From Phenylobacterium sp. (GTDB lineage: Bacteria > Pseudomonadota > Alphaproteobacteria > Caulobacterales > Caulobacteraceae), in assembly GCF_030645195.1 (NCBI RefSeq), contig NZ_JAUSLW010000200.1, forward strand, positions 1 through 39,696: 39,696 nt of DNA, written 5' to 3'. The position numbers and the translations under genes are program-made. Positions 31,979-39,696 of this stretch are shown here, piece by piece; the stretch's first letter is position 1; every line of letters begins with the position of its first letter. The notes under the pieces are model-generated. The model saw only the letters and a program-made list of their open reading frames with translations, did not search any database and had not been told where the DNA came from.

Positions 31979-32589
31979 TGGCCCAGATCCGCCCCTTCGC
32001 CCCGGAGGACCTCGACAGCCTCTACGAGGTCTGCCTGAGGACCGGGGACAGCGGCCAGGACGCCACAAGCCTTTACCGCGACAGGCGCCTGCTGGGCGCC
32101 ATCTACGCCGCCCCCTATGGCCGCCTGAACCCGAACCTGGCCTTCGTGGTGGAGGATGACGGGGCGGTGGTGGGCTACATCGTCGGCACGGCGGACACTC
32201 GGAGCTTCGAGGCCCTGCTGGAGGACCGCTGGTGGCCGGTGCTGCGGGCCGCCCACCCCGATCCCCAAGGGGTCCCTTGGGTCGAGCGGACGCCGGACCA
32301 GCACCTGGAGCGCCTGTTCCACAAGCCGGCCCTCACACCCGACAGCCTGGTGGGCCCCTACCCCGCCCACCTGCACATCAACCTGCTGCCGAACCTGCAG
32401 GGCCAGGGGATGGGCCAGCGCCTGATCGACACCTGGCTGGGCGCCGCCAGGGCCGCCGGCGCGCCCGGCGTCCACCTGGGCGTCAGCGAGGCCAATACCC
32501 GCGCCCAGCGCTTCTACGACACCTACGGCTTCCGCCGATTCGAGGCGCAGGCGACGCCGGGGACGATCTGGATGGTCACCGACCTCTGA
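31978..32589 (+). CDS. GNAT-family N-acetyltransferase
   Basis: A 203-residue acetyltransferase with the acetyl-CoA loop NLQGQGMGQRLI (Q-x-x-G-x-G/A), VHLGVSEANTRAQRFYDTYGF and an N-terminal QIRPFAPEDLDSLYEVC. It is a long GNAT with an insertion at about 75-120 that might shape the acceptor site. Start overlaps the deacetylase stop (TGATG). The acceptor is unknown; the context suggests an amino-sugar pair with the deacetylase, which is inference. Confidence 0.88.
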   Translation: MAQIRPFAPEDLDSLYEVCLRTGDSGQDATSLYRDRRLLGAIYAAPYGRLNPNLAFVVEDDGAVVGYIVGTADTRSFEALLEDRWWPVLRAAHPDPQGVPWVERTPDQHLERLFHKPALTPDSLVGPYPAHLHINLLPNLQGQGMGQRLIDTWLGAARAAGAPGVHLGVSEANTRAQRFYDTYGFRRFEAQATPGTIWMVTDL

Positions 32590-32612
32590 GTCGGCCTTTG
32601 CATCGAAGCCTG

Positions 32613-32642
32613 AAAGATATACATCTTCACACGTATATCTTT
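32613..32642. promoter_or_regulatory. perfect 10-bp inverted repeat operator before abrB/pin pair
   Basis: AAAGATATAC (32613-32622) and GTATATCTTT (32633-32642) are exact reverse complements with a 10-base spacer, ending 11 bases before the antitoxin ATG. The AT-rich arms stand out from the GC-rich surroundings. This is the form and position of a self-repression operator of an AbrB-type antitoxin. Confidence 0.75.
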
Positions 32643-32653
32643 GGAGATGCGCC

Positions 32654-32887
32654 ATGCAGGTCGCCAAATGGGGCAACAGCCTCGCCGTGCGGTTGCCCAG
32701 CGCCGTCGTGGAGGCCCTGGACCTGAAGGCTGGGGACGACATCGTGATCAGCGTCACCGACGCCCGCCATTTCGAGATCGCCAAGTCGCCGTCCCGGACG
32801 GAGCTCCTGGCGCGCCTGCGCAAGTATCGCGGGTTGATGCCGGCCGGTTTCCGGTTCGACCGGCTGGACGCCAATGAGCGCGGCTAG
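32654..32887 (+). CDS. AbrB/MazE-family antitoxin
   Basis: A 77-residue antitoxin. The N-terminal swapped-hairpin DNA-binding domain reads VAKWGNSLAVRLPSAVVEAL and KAGDDIVISVTDARHFEI; the C-terminal 30 residues (RTELLARLRKYRGLMPAGFRF) should bind the toxin. It overlaps the PIN gene by 14 bases. It should neutralise the toxin and bind the palindrome upstream. Confidence 0.9.
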   Translation: MQVAKWGNSLAVRLPSAVVEALDLKAGDDIVISVTDARHFEIAKSPSRTELLARLRKYRGLMPAGFRFDRLDANERG

Positions 32888-33278
32888 GGCGTTCTTCGAC
32901 ACCAATGTCCTGCTGTATCTGCTGTCGGACGACGCCAGGGCGGATCGAGCGGAAAACCTGCTGGCGGCGGGCGGCGTCATCAGCGTCCAGGTGCTCAACG
33001 AGTTCGCCGCCGTCGCCTCGCGGAAGTTCAAGGCGCCCTGGCCGGCGATCCGCGAAAGCCTGCAGATCCTGAGCGCGACCCTGGAGGTGGAGCCGATGAC
33101 GCTGGACACCCACCAGCGGGGCGTGGCGATCGCCGAGCGCTATCAGTTCAACCTCTATGACGGACTGATCCTCGCCGCCGCGCAGCTGGCGGGCTGCGAG
33201 GTGGTCTATTCGGAAGACATGCAGGCGGGCCTGAGGATCGAGGGCGCGCCGACGATCCTCAATCCCTTCAGGGCCTAG
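32874..33278 (+). CDS. PIN-domain toxin (VapC-like RNase)
   Basis: A 134-residue PIN-domain RNase. The acidic metal site is D9 in [12 protein letters not shown]43 in VLNEFAAV, D96 in [10 protein letters not shown] and D115 in YSEDMQAG. VapC toxins cut tRNA or rRNA. It is translationally coupled to the AbrB antitoxin. Its TAG stop shares CTAG (33275-33278) with the stop of the convergent cytochrome gene, so the module is tightly inserted against its neighbour. Confidence 0.92.
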   Translation: MSAARAFFDTNVLLYLLSDDARADRAENLLAAGGVISVQVLNEFAAVASRKFKAPWPAIRESLQILSATLEVEPMTLDTHQRGVAIAERYQFNLYDGLILAAAQLAGCEVVYSEDMQAGLRIEGAPTILNPFRA

Positions 33279-34003
33279 ACGACCGGCTTCATCGCCCCGG
33301 CCGCGGCCTTGAGGTCACGGCTCGGCGCCTTCACGCCGCCCGGCGCGGGGCACTTGGCGCCGGTGTCGATCCAGGCCTGGATCAGCTCGCCGAGCTGCGC
33401 CTGGGTCCCGGGCGCGGCGGTGCGGCCCAGGCCCGGGTTCCAGCCCCAGGCCACCAGTTCGTCCTGGGCCATGTGCGCCTGGATCTGGACGAGCGTCCGG
33501 CCGCCGTTGCGGGCCGGGTCCTTGAGCTGGGCGCAGATCTCGCCCAGCGACTTCCCCTGCCAGGCCATCTCGGCGGGGGCCAGCGCCCACTTGGGATTAC
33601 CCGGGATGGTGACGATGTGGGTCCCGCCCACCCAGACGTTCTTGGCCGTATGGCAGGCCGCGCAGCGCAGCCCCTCCCCGTGCCCGTCCGGGCCGCGGGA
33701 GACCACTGGCATATGGGGATGGCGGTCGTCGCCCTGCACGGGGCGGTCCACCGGGTGGCAGTTGGAACAGCGCGGGTGGGTGATCACCTTGCCGGCCTCC
33801 TGGAAGAGGGCGACGGAGCGGGCGTTCTTGTCGGCGATACGGCTGAAGGACGCCGCGGGCTTGAGGGAGGTCCGCTGCGCCATCTCCGCCAGGACCGCGG
33901 CGGCGGTCTGGCTGGGGACGGTCTGGGCCTGGGCGCCGAAGGTGGCGGCGGCGAGACCGGCCGCGCCGACGAGGGCGAGAACGACGGCGCTGGCGTGGCG
34001 CAC
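33275..34003 (-). CDS. exported dihaem cytochrome c-like protein
   Basis: A 242-residue protein with a signal peptide (cleavage near residue 26) and two haem-binding motifs, CSNCH at 79-83 and CAACH at 114-118, so it is a periplasmic dihaem c-type cytochrome. The middle has [19 protein letters not shown] and the C-terminal half holds no recognised enzyme motif but a conserved-looking [23 protein letters not shown] start with AGGAAG upstream. It may accept electrons from a dehydrogenase; no partner is next to it. Some related proteins carry annotation as isoquinoline 1-oxidoreductase subunits, which I would not rely on. Confidence 0.8.
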   Translation of the reverse strand: MRHASAVVLALVGAAGLAAATFGAQAQTVPSQTAAAVLAEMAQRTSLKPAASFSRIADKNARSVALFQEAGKVITHPRCSNCHPVDRPVQGDDRHPHMPVVSRGPDGHGEGLRCAACHTAKNVWVGGTHIVTIPGNPKWALAPAEMAWQGKSLGEICAQLKDPARNGGRTLVQIQAHMAQDELVAWGWNPGLGRTAAPGTQAQLGELIQAWIDTGAKCPAPGGVKAPSRDLKAAAGAMKPVV

Positions 34004-34052
34004 GAGAGACTTCCTGGGCCGGCGCGGGGGAGGCGCGCCGCAGCCCAGAACG

Positions 34053-34757
34053 TCAGGGTCGGCGAAGCGTTGCCTGCGCCAGGAAGCGCGCGATCCAGCC
34101 GCCGACTCGGGAACGGTCGTCGGGCTGCTCGAACGAGAGGATCGCCCGGTCGGCCTCCTCGTCGGTGTAGCGGGTCCCGCGCCGGGCCTCGATCAGGGCC
34201 CGGGCATAGGCCGGCTCGAACTCCGGATGCAACTGCAGGGAGATGGCTGGCTGGTCGTCATAGGCCAGCATGCCCAGGGGCGTGAACCCGCTGCCGGCCA
34301 GCACCGTGGCCCCCGGCGGCGGCTCCACCACCTGGTCCTGGTGCGAGGCCGGAATGGTCAGGCGCGGGGCGTCCATCCAGGCCTGGGGCGCCTGGACCTC
34401 GTAGCGGTGCAGGCCGACGCCCCAGCCCTTGGGGGACTTGATCACCTTGCCGCCGAAGGCCTGGGCCATGATCTGGTGACCGAAACAGATCCCCACCATC
34501 GGCGTCCCCCTGGCCGCGCGCAGGAAGTCCGACAGGGGCGCGATCCAGGGCAGCGGGTCATAGACCCCGGCCGAGGAGCCGGTGACGATATAGGCCTCGC
34601 AGGCCTGGGCGGTGGCGGGCAGCGCCCCGGCCTGGACGTCGAAGGTCGTGTAGTGGTGCGTCTGCGGCCCCAGCAGGGCGCGGAACATGGCGGGATAGTC
34701 GCCGAACTGGTCGACGCCGGGGGGCGGCGCGCCGGTCTCGAGGATCCCCAGCCTCAA
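34053..34757 (-). CDS. class I glutamine amidotransferase
   Basis: A 234-residue GATase1 protein from a TTG at 34755-34757 that overlaps the cca stop (TTGA). The triad is C91 in GICFGHQ, H177 and E179 in QLHPEFE. It stands alone as a GMP-synthase-like or gamma-glutamyl hydrolase-type domain with no synthetase partner fused. The substrate is unknown. It is the last gene of a five-gene minus-strand operon. A longer reading frame upstream runs through cca and is rejected. Confidence 0.9.
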   Translation of the reverse strand: MRLGILETGAPPPGVDQFGDYPAMFRALLGPQTHHYTTFDVQAGALPATAQACEAYIVTGSSAGVYDPLPWIAPLSDFLRAARGTPMVGICFGHQIMAQAFGGKVIKSPKGWGVGLHRYEVQAPQAWMDAPRLTIPASHQDQVVEPPPGATVLAGSGFTPLGMLAYDDQPAISLQLHPEFEPAYARALIEARRGTRYTDEEADRAILSFEQPDDRSRVGGWIARFLAQATLRRP

Positions 34758-36004
34758 TAGGCCATGCCCTGGGCCACGGCCTTCAGCTTCTCGATGGCGG
34801 AGAACTTGTCGTCGAGGAAGTCGTGGTCGACCCACCAGTCCTCCACCTCGCGCAGCACCTGGCCCACCATGGGGCCCTTGGGCACGCCGGAATGGATCAC
34901 GTCGTCGCCGGTCAGCGGGAAGGTCGGCGGCGACCAGCTTTCGGCGAGCGCCAGCAGGCCCCGCCACTGGTGGGTGGCCGCGGTGCGGCCCGACTTGGCC
35001 CAGGCCAGCTTCACCCGGTCGGTGAAGGCCCGCAGGCCGATGGCGTAGACCGCCCGCCGGGTCTCCCGGGGGCTCATCCAGCTGGTGATGCGCGGAGTCT
35101 TGCCCATGGCCGCCACCAGCCGGTCGCGAACCTCGTTGGACAGGCGCAGGCGTTCGGCGATCTGGGCGGCGCCCACCTGGTCCTCGGGGATCAGGGTGGC
35201 CAGGCGTAGGATGGGGTCGTTCTCGAACAGCTGGTCGGTCTCGATCTCAACCAGCATGTTGAAGGCGGTCAGGTCCGTGGCGCAGGGCAGGACGGCGCCC
35301 AGCACCCCGGCCTGGGCCATCAAGGCCAGGGCCGGGCGCGGCTCCTCGGCGGCCAGCAGCTTGGTGAGCTCCTTGGCGGTGCGCTCGGCCGGACGGCCCG
35401 ACAGAGTCTCCTTCAGGGCCCTGCAGGCGGCCAGGGCCTTCTCGTCGGCCTCGCCCTTGCCATACCAGGCCAGGAACCGGAAGAAGCGCAGGATGCGCAG
35501 ATAGTCCTCGCGGATGCGGGTCATGGCGTCGCCCACGAAGACGATGCGCCCGGCCTTGCCGTCCGCGACCCCACGGCCGGTGGGATCAAACAGGGTCCCC
35601 TCGCGGTCGGCATAGACAGCGTTGAGCGTGAAGTCCCGGCGCTGGGCGTCCTCGTTCCAGTCCTGGGTGAAGGCCACCACGGCGCGGCGGCCGTCGGTGG
35701 AGACGTCCCGACGCAGGGTGGTGATCTCGAAGGGCTGGCCGTCGGCCACGGCGGTGATGGTGCCGTGCTCGACCCCGGTCGGCACCGCCTTGAGGCCGGC
35801 CTCGTTCAGGGCCTCGGTGACCTGGTCCGGCGTCAGGGTGGTGGCGATGTCGATGTCCTCGACCGGCCGGTTCAGCAGGCTGTTGCGCACGCAGCCCCCG
35901 ACATAGCGGGCGCAGCCAGCGAAGCCGCGGGCCTCCAGCGCGTCCATCACCGCGACGGCCCCGGGGGTCTTCATCCAGGGTCTGTGGCCGATACTGTCGG
36001 TCAT
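34754..36004 (-). CDS. cca: CCA tRNA nucleotidyltransferase / poly(A) polymerase family
   Basis: A 416-residue class II nucleotidyltransferase that adds or repairs the 3' CCA of tRNA. ARYVGGCVRNSLL at 32-44 is the family G-rich loop, the catalytic aspartates are D50 and D52 in VEDIDIATT, and ITTLRRDVSTDGR and RDFTLNAVYAD are the head and NTP-binding blocks. The C-terminal helical domain completes it. It overlaps the DUF6111 gene by 4 bases and is followed by the amidotransferase. Confidence 0.94.
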   Translation of the reverse strand: MTDSIGHRPWMKTPGAVAVMDALEARGFAGCARYVGGCVRNSLLNRPVEDIDIATTLTPDQVTEALNEAGLKAVPTGVEHGTITAVADGQPFEITTLRRDVSTDGRRAVVAFTQDWNEDAQRRDFTLNAVYADREGTLFDPTGRGVADGKAGRIVFVGDAMTRIREDYLRILRFFRFLAWYGKGEADEKALAACRALKETLSGRPAERTAKELTKLLAAEEPRPALALMAQAGVLGAVLPCATDLTAFNMLVEIETDQLFENDPILRLATLIPEDQVGAAQIAERLRLSNEVRDRLVAAMGKTPRITSWMSPRETRRAVYAIGLRAFTDRVKLAWAKSGRTAATHQWRGLLALAESWSPPTFPLTGDDVIHSGVPKGPMVGQVLREVEDWWVDHDFLDDKFSAIEKLKAVAQGMAY

Positions 36005-36279
36005 GGCGTCTTGGGCGCTCTCTCTTCAAAATGGCCAGGCGACACGCGCCCGTCCTGCATCACTTCGGCGGGCACATAGACCTCGCCGCGATTATCGCCA
36101 TGGAACACCGCCGTGGCCATCAGAGAAAGCCCCAACAGCACGGCCCCGGCGGCGAACAGCCAGGCCCAGGGGGTGGAGCCCATCTCCCGTCCCGAGCGCT
36201 TCGCGACCTCCCGCCAGAGGAACCAGAGACCGAAGGGCAAGGCCACGAGCAGGGCCCGCGTGGCGATGACCTCAAGCAA
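36001..36279 (-). CDS. DUF6111 family two-span membrane protein
   Basis: A 92-residue protein with spans at about 7-25 and 39-59 (ALLVALPFGLWFLWREVAK, then WAWLFAAGAVLLGLSLMATAV) and a C-terminal tail HGDNRGEVYVPAEVMQDGRV. It matches DUF6111, found in this same operon in Alphaproteobacteria. Function unknown. It overlaps its upstream Nudix gene by 8 bases and cca by 4. Confidence 0.83.
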   Translation of the reverse strand: MLEVIATRALLVALPFGLWFLWREVAKRSGREMGSTPWAWLFAAGAVLLGLSLMATAVFHGDNRGEVYVPAEVMQDGRVSPGHFEERAPKTP

Positions 36280-36916
36280 CGGCCGCGCCGTAGAGCCGCT
36301 CGTACAGCGCTCGCAGGACGCCGGCGGTGGCCCCCCAGATGAAACGTTCGTCGTGGGTCATGGCGTAGAACCTACGCTTTTCCCCGGTCGGCGCCTCGCG
36401 CTCATGTTCCTCGTGATTGGCCGGGTCCATGAGGAAGCCGAAGGGGGTCTCGAAGATGTCGGCCACCTCGTCGGGATTGGGCTCCAGGGTGAAGCCGTGG
36501 CGCACGAAGCCCACCACCGGGGTGATCAGGTAGCCGGTGCCCGTGACATAGGGCGACGACAGCCCCGCCAGGGTCACATAGTCGGGGTGCAGCCCCACCT
36601 CCTCGTGGGCCTCCCGCAGGGCCGTGCCCCAGGGGGTCTCGCCGGGATCGCGGCGCCCCCCCGGCAGGGCGATCTGGCCGGTGTGGCGTCGCAGGGTGTC
36701 GGACCGCCGGGTCAGCAGCACCGAATAGGAGCTCTCCCGCTCGATCAGGGCCACCAGCACCGAGGCCGGGGTCAGGTCGGCGTGGGGTGTCCCATACGGG
36801 CCCGACAGGTCGAAATCCGAGCCGGCGCCCCCGGCCACGGGATCACGCTCCTCCAGGGGGTCGAGATGGCGGACGATCCAGTCGCGGGTCTCGGCGGTCG
36901 CGCGATGCGGACTCAC
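36272..36916 (-). CDS. CoA pyrophosphatase (Nudix hydrolase)
   Basis: A 214-residue Nudix hydrolase. The Nudix box is GGRRDPGETPWGTALREA followed by HEEVGL, fitting GX5EX7REUXEEXGU. Upstream of it LLTRRSDTLRRHTGQIALPGG is the CoA pyrophosphatase (UPF0035/NUDT7-like) signature. It splits CoA into 3',5'-ADP and 4'-phosphopantetheine. It overlaps DUF1285 by 4 bases. Confidence 0.92.
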   Translation of the reverse strand: MSPHRATAETRDWIVRHLDPLEERDPVAGGAGSDFDLSGPYGTPHADLTPASVLVALIERESSYSVLLTRRSDTLRRHTGQIALPGGRRDPGETPWGTALREAHEEVGLHPDYVTLAGLSSPYVTGTGYLITPVVGFVRHGFTLEPNPDEVADIFETPFGFLMDPANHEEHEREAPTGEKRRFYAMTHDERFIWGATAGVLRALYERLYGAAVA

Positions 36917-37488
36917 AGGCGATGAGCTCCGGCCGGCCCGACCGGGAACCAGGCGCCCTTGGAGGCCACCCCCAGGCGGGGCCCCTCCGGCGTCTGCCGC
37001 TCCTGCGACAGCTCCACCAACTCGTAGAAGACCGGGCGGGCGATCAGGGCCTCCAGGCCGCGGCGGACATGCAGATAGGGGCGCGGCTCACCGGTGGCGG
37101 GGTCCATCTCCACGCGGATCTCGTTCTCCGGCCCAGCCTCCACCTCGTCGCCGACATTGGTGAGGAATTTCAGGGTGTCCCCGACCTTGTCGACCCGCAC
37201 CGCGATGAAGGGGGCGTCCTCGACGGTGATCTTCATCTTCTCCACCGGGGTCACCAGGTGGAAGCCGTCGGGATCCTTGCGCAGGACGGTGGAGAACAGC
37301 CGCACCAGGGCCTCGCGGCCGATGGGCGTCCCCTCGTGGAACCAGAGCCCATCCTTCTTGATGACGATGTCGATGTCGCCGCAGTGGGTCGGGTTCCACA
37401 GGTGCACGGGCGGCAGGCCGCGGCCCGGCGCCTGTTTGGCCGCGGCGATCACGCCTTCGAGGCTGGGCTTGCTGGGCGCGTCGGTCAT
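36913..37488 (-). CDS. DUF1285 domain-containing protein
   Basis: A 191-residue protein of the DUF1285 family, with VHLWNPTHCGDIDIVIKKDG, LWFHEGTPIGREALVRLFST, VLRKDPDGFHLVTPVEK and LIARPVFYELVELSQE. Biochemical function unknown. ATG at 37486-37488. It heads the operon DUF1285, Nudix, DUF6111, cca, amidotransferase, an order found in other Caulobacterales. Confidence 0.9.
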   Translation of the reverse strand: MTDAPSKPSLEGVIAAAKQAPGRGLPPVHLWNPTHCGDIDIVIKKDGLWFHEGTPIGREALVRLFSTVLRKDPDGFHLVTPVEKMKITVEDAPFIAVRVDKVGDTLKFLTNVGDEVEAGPENEIRVEMDPATGEPRPYLHVRRGLEALIARPVFYELVELSQERQTPEGPRLGVASKGAWFPVGPAGAHRL

Positions 37489-37530
37489 GCGGTGAAGGTA
37501 GGGTGCGCCACGCCCCGCCTCAAGCGCGAC

Positions 37531-37556
37531 GGCGCGTCACGGCGCGTCACGGCGCG
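37531..37556. repeat. tandem 10-mer GGCGCGTCAC, 2.6 copies
   Basis: GGCGCGTCAC is repeated at 37531 and 37541 with a partial third copy GGCGCG at 37551. The third repeat overlaps the end of the GNAT gene, whose stop (TCA at 37547-37549) lies in the second copy. It is a small slippage-type duplication. Confidence 0.6.
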
Positions 37557-38053
37557 CCGACCAGCCCCGCCAGCCCCTCGGCCCCGCCCTCGCGCAGGGC
37601 CCGCACCAGCACCCGCCTCTGGTCCACCGGTCCCGGCAGGCGCACGTCCCTGGCCGGCGCGGCCGAGAAGCCGAAGCGGCTGAAATAGGGTTCGTCCCCC
37701 ACCAGCAGCACCAGGGGAAAGCCAGCGGCCTGGGCCGCCTCGCAGGCCCGCTGCACCAGCAGGCCGCCCGTGCCGTACTTGCGGACCTCGGCCTGGACGG
37801 CGAGCGGCCCGAGGAAGACGGCCTCGTCGGCGCCGATGCGCACGCGGGTCATGCGCACGCTGCCCACCAGCCGGCCACCGTCCCAGGCGCAGAAGGACAG
37901 GTCGGGGCGGAACTCGGCCACTTCACGGACGCGCTCTGACACCTTGGTGTAGCGTCCGGGCCCGAAGGCGTGGTCCAGTAGGGCGTCCACGGCGGGACCG
38001 TCCTGGGGTTGCTCGAGCTTGAGGGTCGGCGCCTGGGCGTCGGGGAGGGTCAT
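37547..38053 (-). CDS. GNAT-family N-acetyltransferase (YhbS-like)
   Basis: A 168-residue acetyltransferase of the YhbS type. VRKYGTGGLLVQRACE is the acetyl-CoA loop, FLGPLAVQAEV the beta strand before it, and LVGDEPYFSRFGF the C-terminal signature of this subgroup. The ATG at 38051-38053 starts the domain. It is divergent from the MFS exporter with a 225-base gap. The substrate is unknown. Confidence 0.87.
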   Translation of the reverse strand: MTLPDAQAPTLKLEQPQDGPAVDALLDHAFGPGRYTKVSERVREVAEFRPDLSFCAWDGGRLVGSVRMTRVRIGADEAVFLGPLAVQAEVRKYGTGGLLVQRACEAAQAAGFPLVLLVGDEPYFSRFGFSAAPARDVRLPGPVDQRRVLVRALREGGAEGLAGLVGAP

Positions 38054-38278
38054 GGGCGTCTGGTCTTGTGCGATGAGCGGCGATCTCGCCGCCACGCACG
38101 AATGCGCCGGCCGGCGGGCGGTTCTAGTCGGCGCGGCGGGCGCGCCCGGTTCGTCGCAGTCGTCGCATGACCTCGGCCCGGAAATTTGTTCAACGCGACG
38201 CGGCGCATAGGGCCATGCGTCGCCGGCGTCAATCGCGCGTTGCGGGGCGGGGCGCGGCGCCGCAAGGTCGCCCCGCCC
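38054..38278. other. 225-bp divergent intergenic region
   Basis: The longest gap on the right side of the window. It holds a 6-bp palindromic hairpin GCGGCG-ATCT-CGCCGC near 38080 and no tRNA or recognisable RNA. The promoters of the GNAT and MFS genes must lie here; no convincing -35/-10 pair stands out. Confidence 0.4.
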
Positions 38279-39541
38279 ATGACAACGACTCCCTCCGACG
38301 GCGCGGCCGAACCCACCACCCTCCGCGAGCTGCTCAAGCGACGCGACTATGTCCGCTTCTGGATCGCCCGGGTGGCGGCCACCCTGGGGGTGCAAATCCA
38401 GAGCGTGGCGCTCGGCTGGCAGATGTACGCCGTGGCCCGCGAGAGCATGGATGTGAAGCAGTCGGCCTTCTATGTGGGGCTGATCGGACTGGCCGCCTTC
38501 ATCCCGGTCCTGCTCCTCTCCCCCTTCGCCGGGGAGACTGCCGACCGGCACGACCGGCGCAAGGTGCTGCTGATCTGCTACATCGGCGAGATCGGCACCG
38601 CGGTCACCCTGGCCGCGGCCTCCATCTTCGATTTCGCTAGCATCCCGCTGCTGCTGCTGCTGTCGGCCCTGTTCGGGGCCAGCCGCGCCTTCATGGGCCC
38701 CTCCTCCACCGCGCTCGGCCCGATGCTGGTGCCCCGCAGCCTGCTGCCGCGGGCCATCGCCTGGAACTCACTGGCCTGGCAGGGGGGCTCGATCATCGGC
38801 CCGGCGGTGGGAGGCCTGCTGCTGAGCCACTCCACCGGCCTGTCCTATTCGGTGACCACGGTCCTCTATGTCCTGGCCCTGGTCAGCGTGTTCCTGATCC
38901 GCGGCGACACCCAGCCCGTCGTCCAGGCCGGCTCGCGCTGGGCCCTGATCAAGGAGGGGATGGTCTATACCTGGACCAACAAGATCGTGTTCGGCGCCAT
39001 CTCCCTGGACCTCTTCGCCGTGCTGTTGGGCGGGGCCACGGCGCTGCTGCCGGTCTTCGCCCGCGATGTGCTGCATGTGGGCCCCGACGGCTTTGGCCTG
39101 CTGCGGGCGGGCCCGGCCATCGGCGCGACCCTGGTGGCCGTGGTCCTGGCCAGCCGGCCGATCCGCTCCCATGCCGGGATCACCATGTTCGCCGGGGTGG
39201 CGGTGTTCGGGGCCGCCACCATCGTCTTTGGCCTGTCGAAGTCCCTGCCGCTGTCGGTGTTCGCCCTGGCGGTGCTGGGGGGCGCCGACATGCTCAGCGT
39301 CTATGTCCGCCAGACCCTGGTGCAGATCGTGACCCCGGACAACATGCGCGGCCGCGTGGCGGCGGTCTCCTCCCTGTTCATCGGCGCCTCCAACGAACTG
39401 GGGGAGTTCGAGAGCGGGGTCGTGGCCCGATTCCTCGGACCGGTGGGGGCGGCGATTTTCGGCGGCGTGGGTGCGTTGATCGTGACCGGCGTCTGGGCGA
39501 AACTGTTTCCAGCCTTGCGCAAGGCTGACCGGCTCGAATAA
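38279..39541 (+). CDS. MFS transporter, EntS-like exporter family
   Basis: A 420-residue twelve-span major facilitator. [19 protein letters not shown] begins the first span; the MFS loop 2-3 motif A is [22 protein letters not shown]-like [14 protein letters not shown] and [20 protein letters not shown] are the family (MFS_3/EntS) blocks. The ATG at 38279 follows GGTCGCCCCGCCC without a good ribosome site. Members export siderophores or drugs; the cargo here is unknown and no siderophore genes are present. Confidence 0.9.
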   Translation: MTTTPSDGAAEPTTLRELLKRRDYVRFWIARVAATLGVQIQSVALGWQMYAVARESMDVKQSAFYVGLIGLAAFIPVLLLSPFAGETADRHDRRKVLLICYIGEIGTAVTLAAASIFDFASIPLLLLLSALFGASRAFMGPSSTALGPMLVPRSLLPRAIAWNSLAWQGGSIIGPAVGGLLLSHSTGLSYSVTTVLYVLALVSVFLIRGDTQPVVQAGSRWALIKEGMVYTWTNKIVFGAISLDLFAVLLGGATALLPVFARDVLHVGPDGFGLLRAGPAIGATLVAVVLASRPIRSHAGITMFAGVAVFGAATIVFGLSKSLPLSVFALAVLGGADMLSVYVRQTLVQIVTPDNMRGRVAAVSSLFIGASNELGEFESGVVARFLGPVGAAIFGGVGALIVTGVWAKLFPALRKADRLE

Positions 39542-39576
39542 CAGTCTGCGCATTAATATTTCAGGGAGATTGGTTC

Positions 39577-39696
39577 ATGGGTGCTCTTTCAGGCAAAGTT
39601 GTTCTTGTTACGGGCGGCGGCAACGGTATCGGCCGCGATTGCGCTCTGATCGCCGCGCAGGAAGGCGCGAAGGTCGTCGTCAACGATTTGGGCGGC
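39577..39696 (+). CDS. SDR-family oxidoreductase (partial, 3' end outside window)
   Basis: The first 40 codons are visible. [20 protein letters not shown] gives the classic TGxxxGxG nucleotide loop, and VVVNDLGG ends the second strand with the acidic residue that selects NAD or NADP. Unlike the pteridine-reductase-like gene at 1042, this is the ordinary SDR motif. VNDLGG is common in 3-hydroxyacyl-CoA-type and related dehydrogenases. GGGAGA precedes the ATG. The visible part is less GC-rich than its neighbours. Confidence 0.85.
   Translation, partial: MGALSGKVVLVTGGGNGIGRDCALIAAQEGAKVVVNDLGG

Noticed and set aside
34758..34967. N-terminal extension of the glutamine amidotransferase
   Set aside because: It lies in the wrong frame of the cca gene, is arginine/glycine rich and lacks domain features. 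The TTG at 34757 with a TTGA overlap is the better start.
37531..37556. Short tandem GGCGCGTCAC repeat as a phase-variable site
   Set aside because: Only 2.6 copies and located at the end of the GNAT gene, so changes in copy number would at most alter its last residues.
38054..38278. Possible small RNA or tRNA in the GNAT-MFS gap
   Set aside because: No cloverleaf, no GGTTCRAATCC box and no terminator. Only a 6-bp palindrome is visible, which GC-rich sequence gives by chance.
1..39696. Insertion sequences, prophage or CRISPR arrays
   Set aside because: I found no transposase, integrase or phage reading frame and no regularly spaced repeats of 25-40 bases. The repeats present are short hairpins without coding capacity.

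Overview
The window is high-GC, densely packed bacterial chromosome of the Caulobacterales type (Caulobacter/Phenylobacterium-like). This is inferred from gene content and order: lgt, a MidA-type methyltransferase and pgeF in a row; UbiK and YbjN next to each other with proC nearby; DUF1285, Nudix, DUF6111 and CCA nucleotidyltransferase in a row; and a MarR/OmpR-regulator/kinase unit. I see no plasmid, phage or transposase genes, no CRISPR array, no rRNA and no tRNA. No gene-free stretch exceeds about 270 bp.

Layout. 1-3.2 kb: an SMP-30-type lactonase cut by the window edge, a 26-residue membrane micropeptide, a pteridine-reductase-like SDR joined to folB, and two small membrane proteins. 3.3-8.4 kb: a TPR membrane protein convergent with ilvE, then marR, response regulator and histidine kinase with coupled starts, followed by a DUF2147 exported protein behind four GTTCAG direct repeats. 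8.4-11.2 kb: a double-retropepsin/PDZ exported protein and proC. 11.35-13.6 kb: a three-gene sugar cassette (RmlC-like epimerase, Gfo/Idh/MocA oxidoreductase, GT2 transferase) wedged between proC and ybjN. 13.6-22.1 kb: housekeeping genes ybjN, ubiK, lgt, midA-like, pgeF, prs, a lipoprotein, rplY, pth and ychF.

22.1-26.6 kb: a toxin-first RelE/HTH toxin-antitoxin pair, tandem dienelactone hydrolases, a membrane protein, a second retropepsin-like protein and a CPBP membrane protease. 26.7-31.1 kb: the cytochrome bc1 operon petABC (minus strand) divergent from trmL-hemF, so respiration and haem synthesis lie side by side. 31.1-34.0 kb: a YdjC deacetylase, a GNAT, an AbrB/PIN toxin-antitoxin pair with a perfect operator palindrome, and a dihaem cytochrome c. 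34.0-37.5 kb: a tight minus-strand operon of DUF1285, CoA pyrophosphatase, DUF6111, CCA-adding enzyme and a glutamine amidotransferase. 37.5 kb to the end: GNAT, an EntS-type MFS exporter and the start of an SDR gene.

The strongest unexplained structure is an intergenic repeat family with three copies (8373-8421, 10303-10416, 26758-26870). The loop (AAGTGRRWMCCGGT) is conserved while both stems change in compensating fashion, and each copy supplies or touches the stop codon of a neighbouring gene. Other points of interest are the sugar cassette with mosaic composition, the GTTCAG array beside an OmpR-type regulator, and the repeated use of a shared four-base stop in convergent gene pairs.
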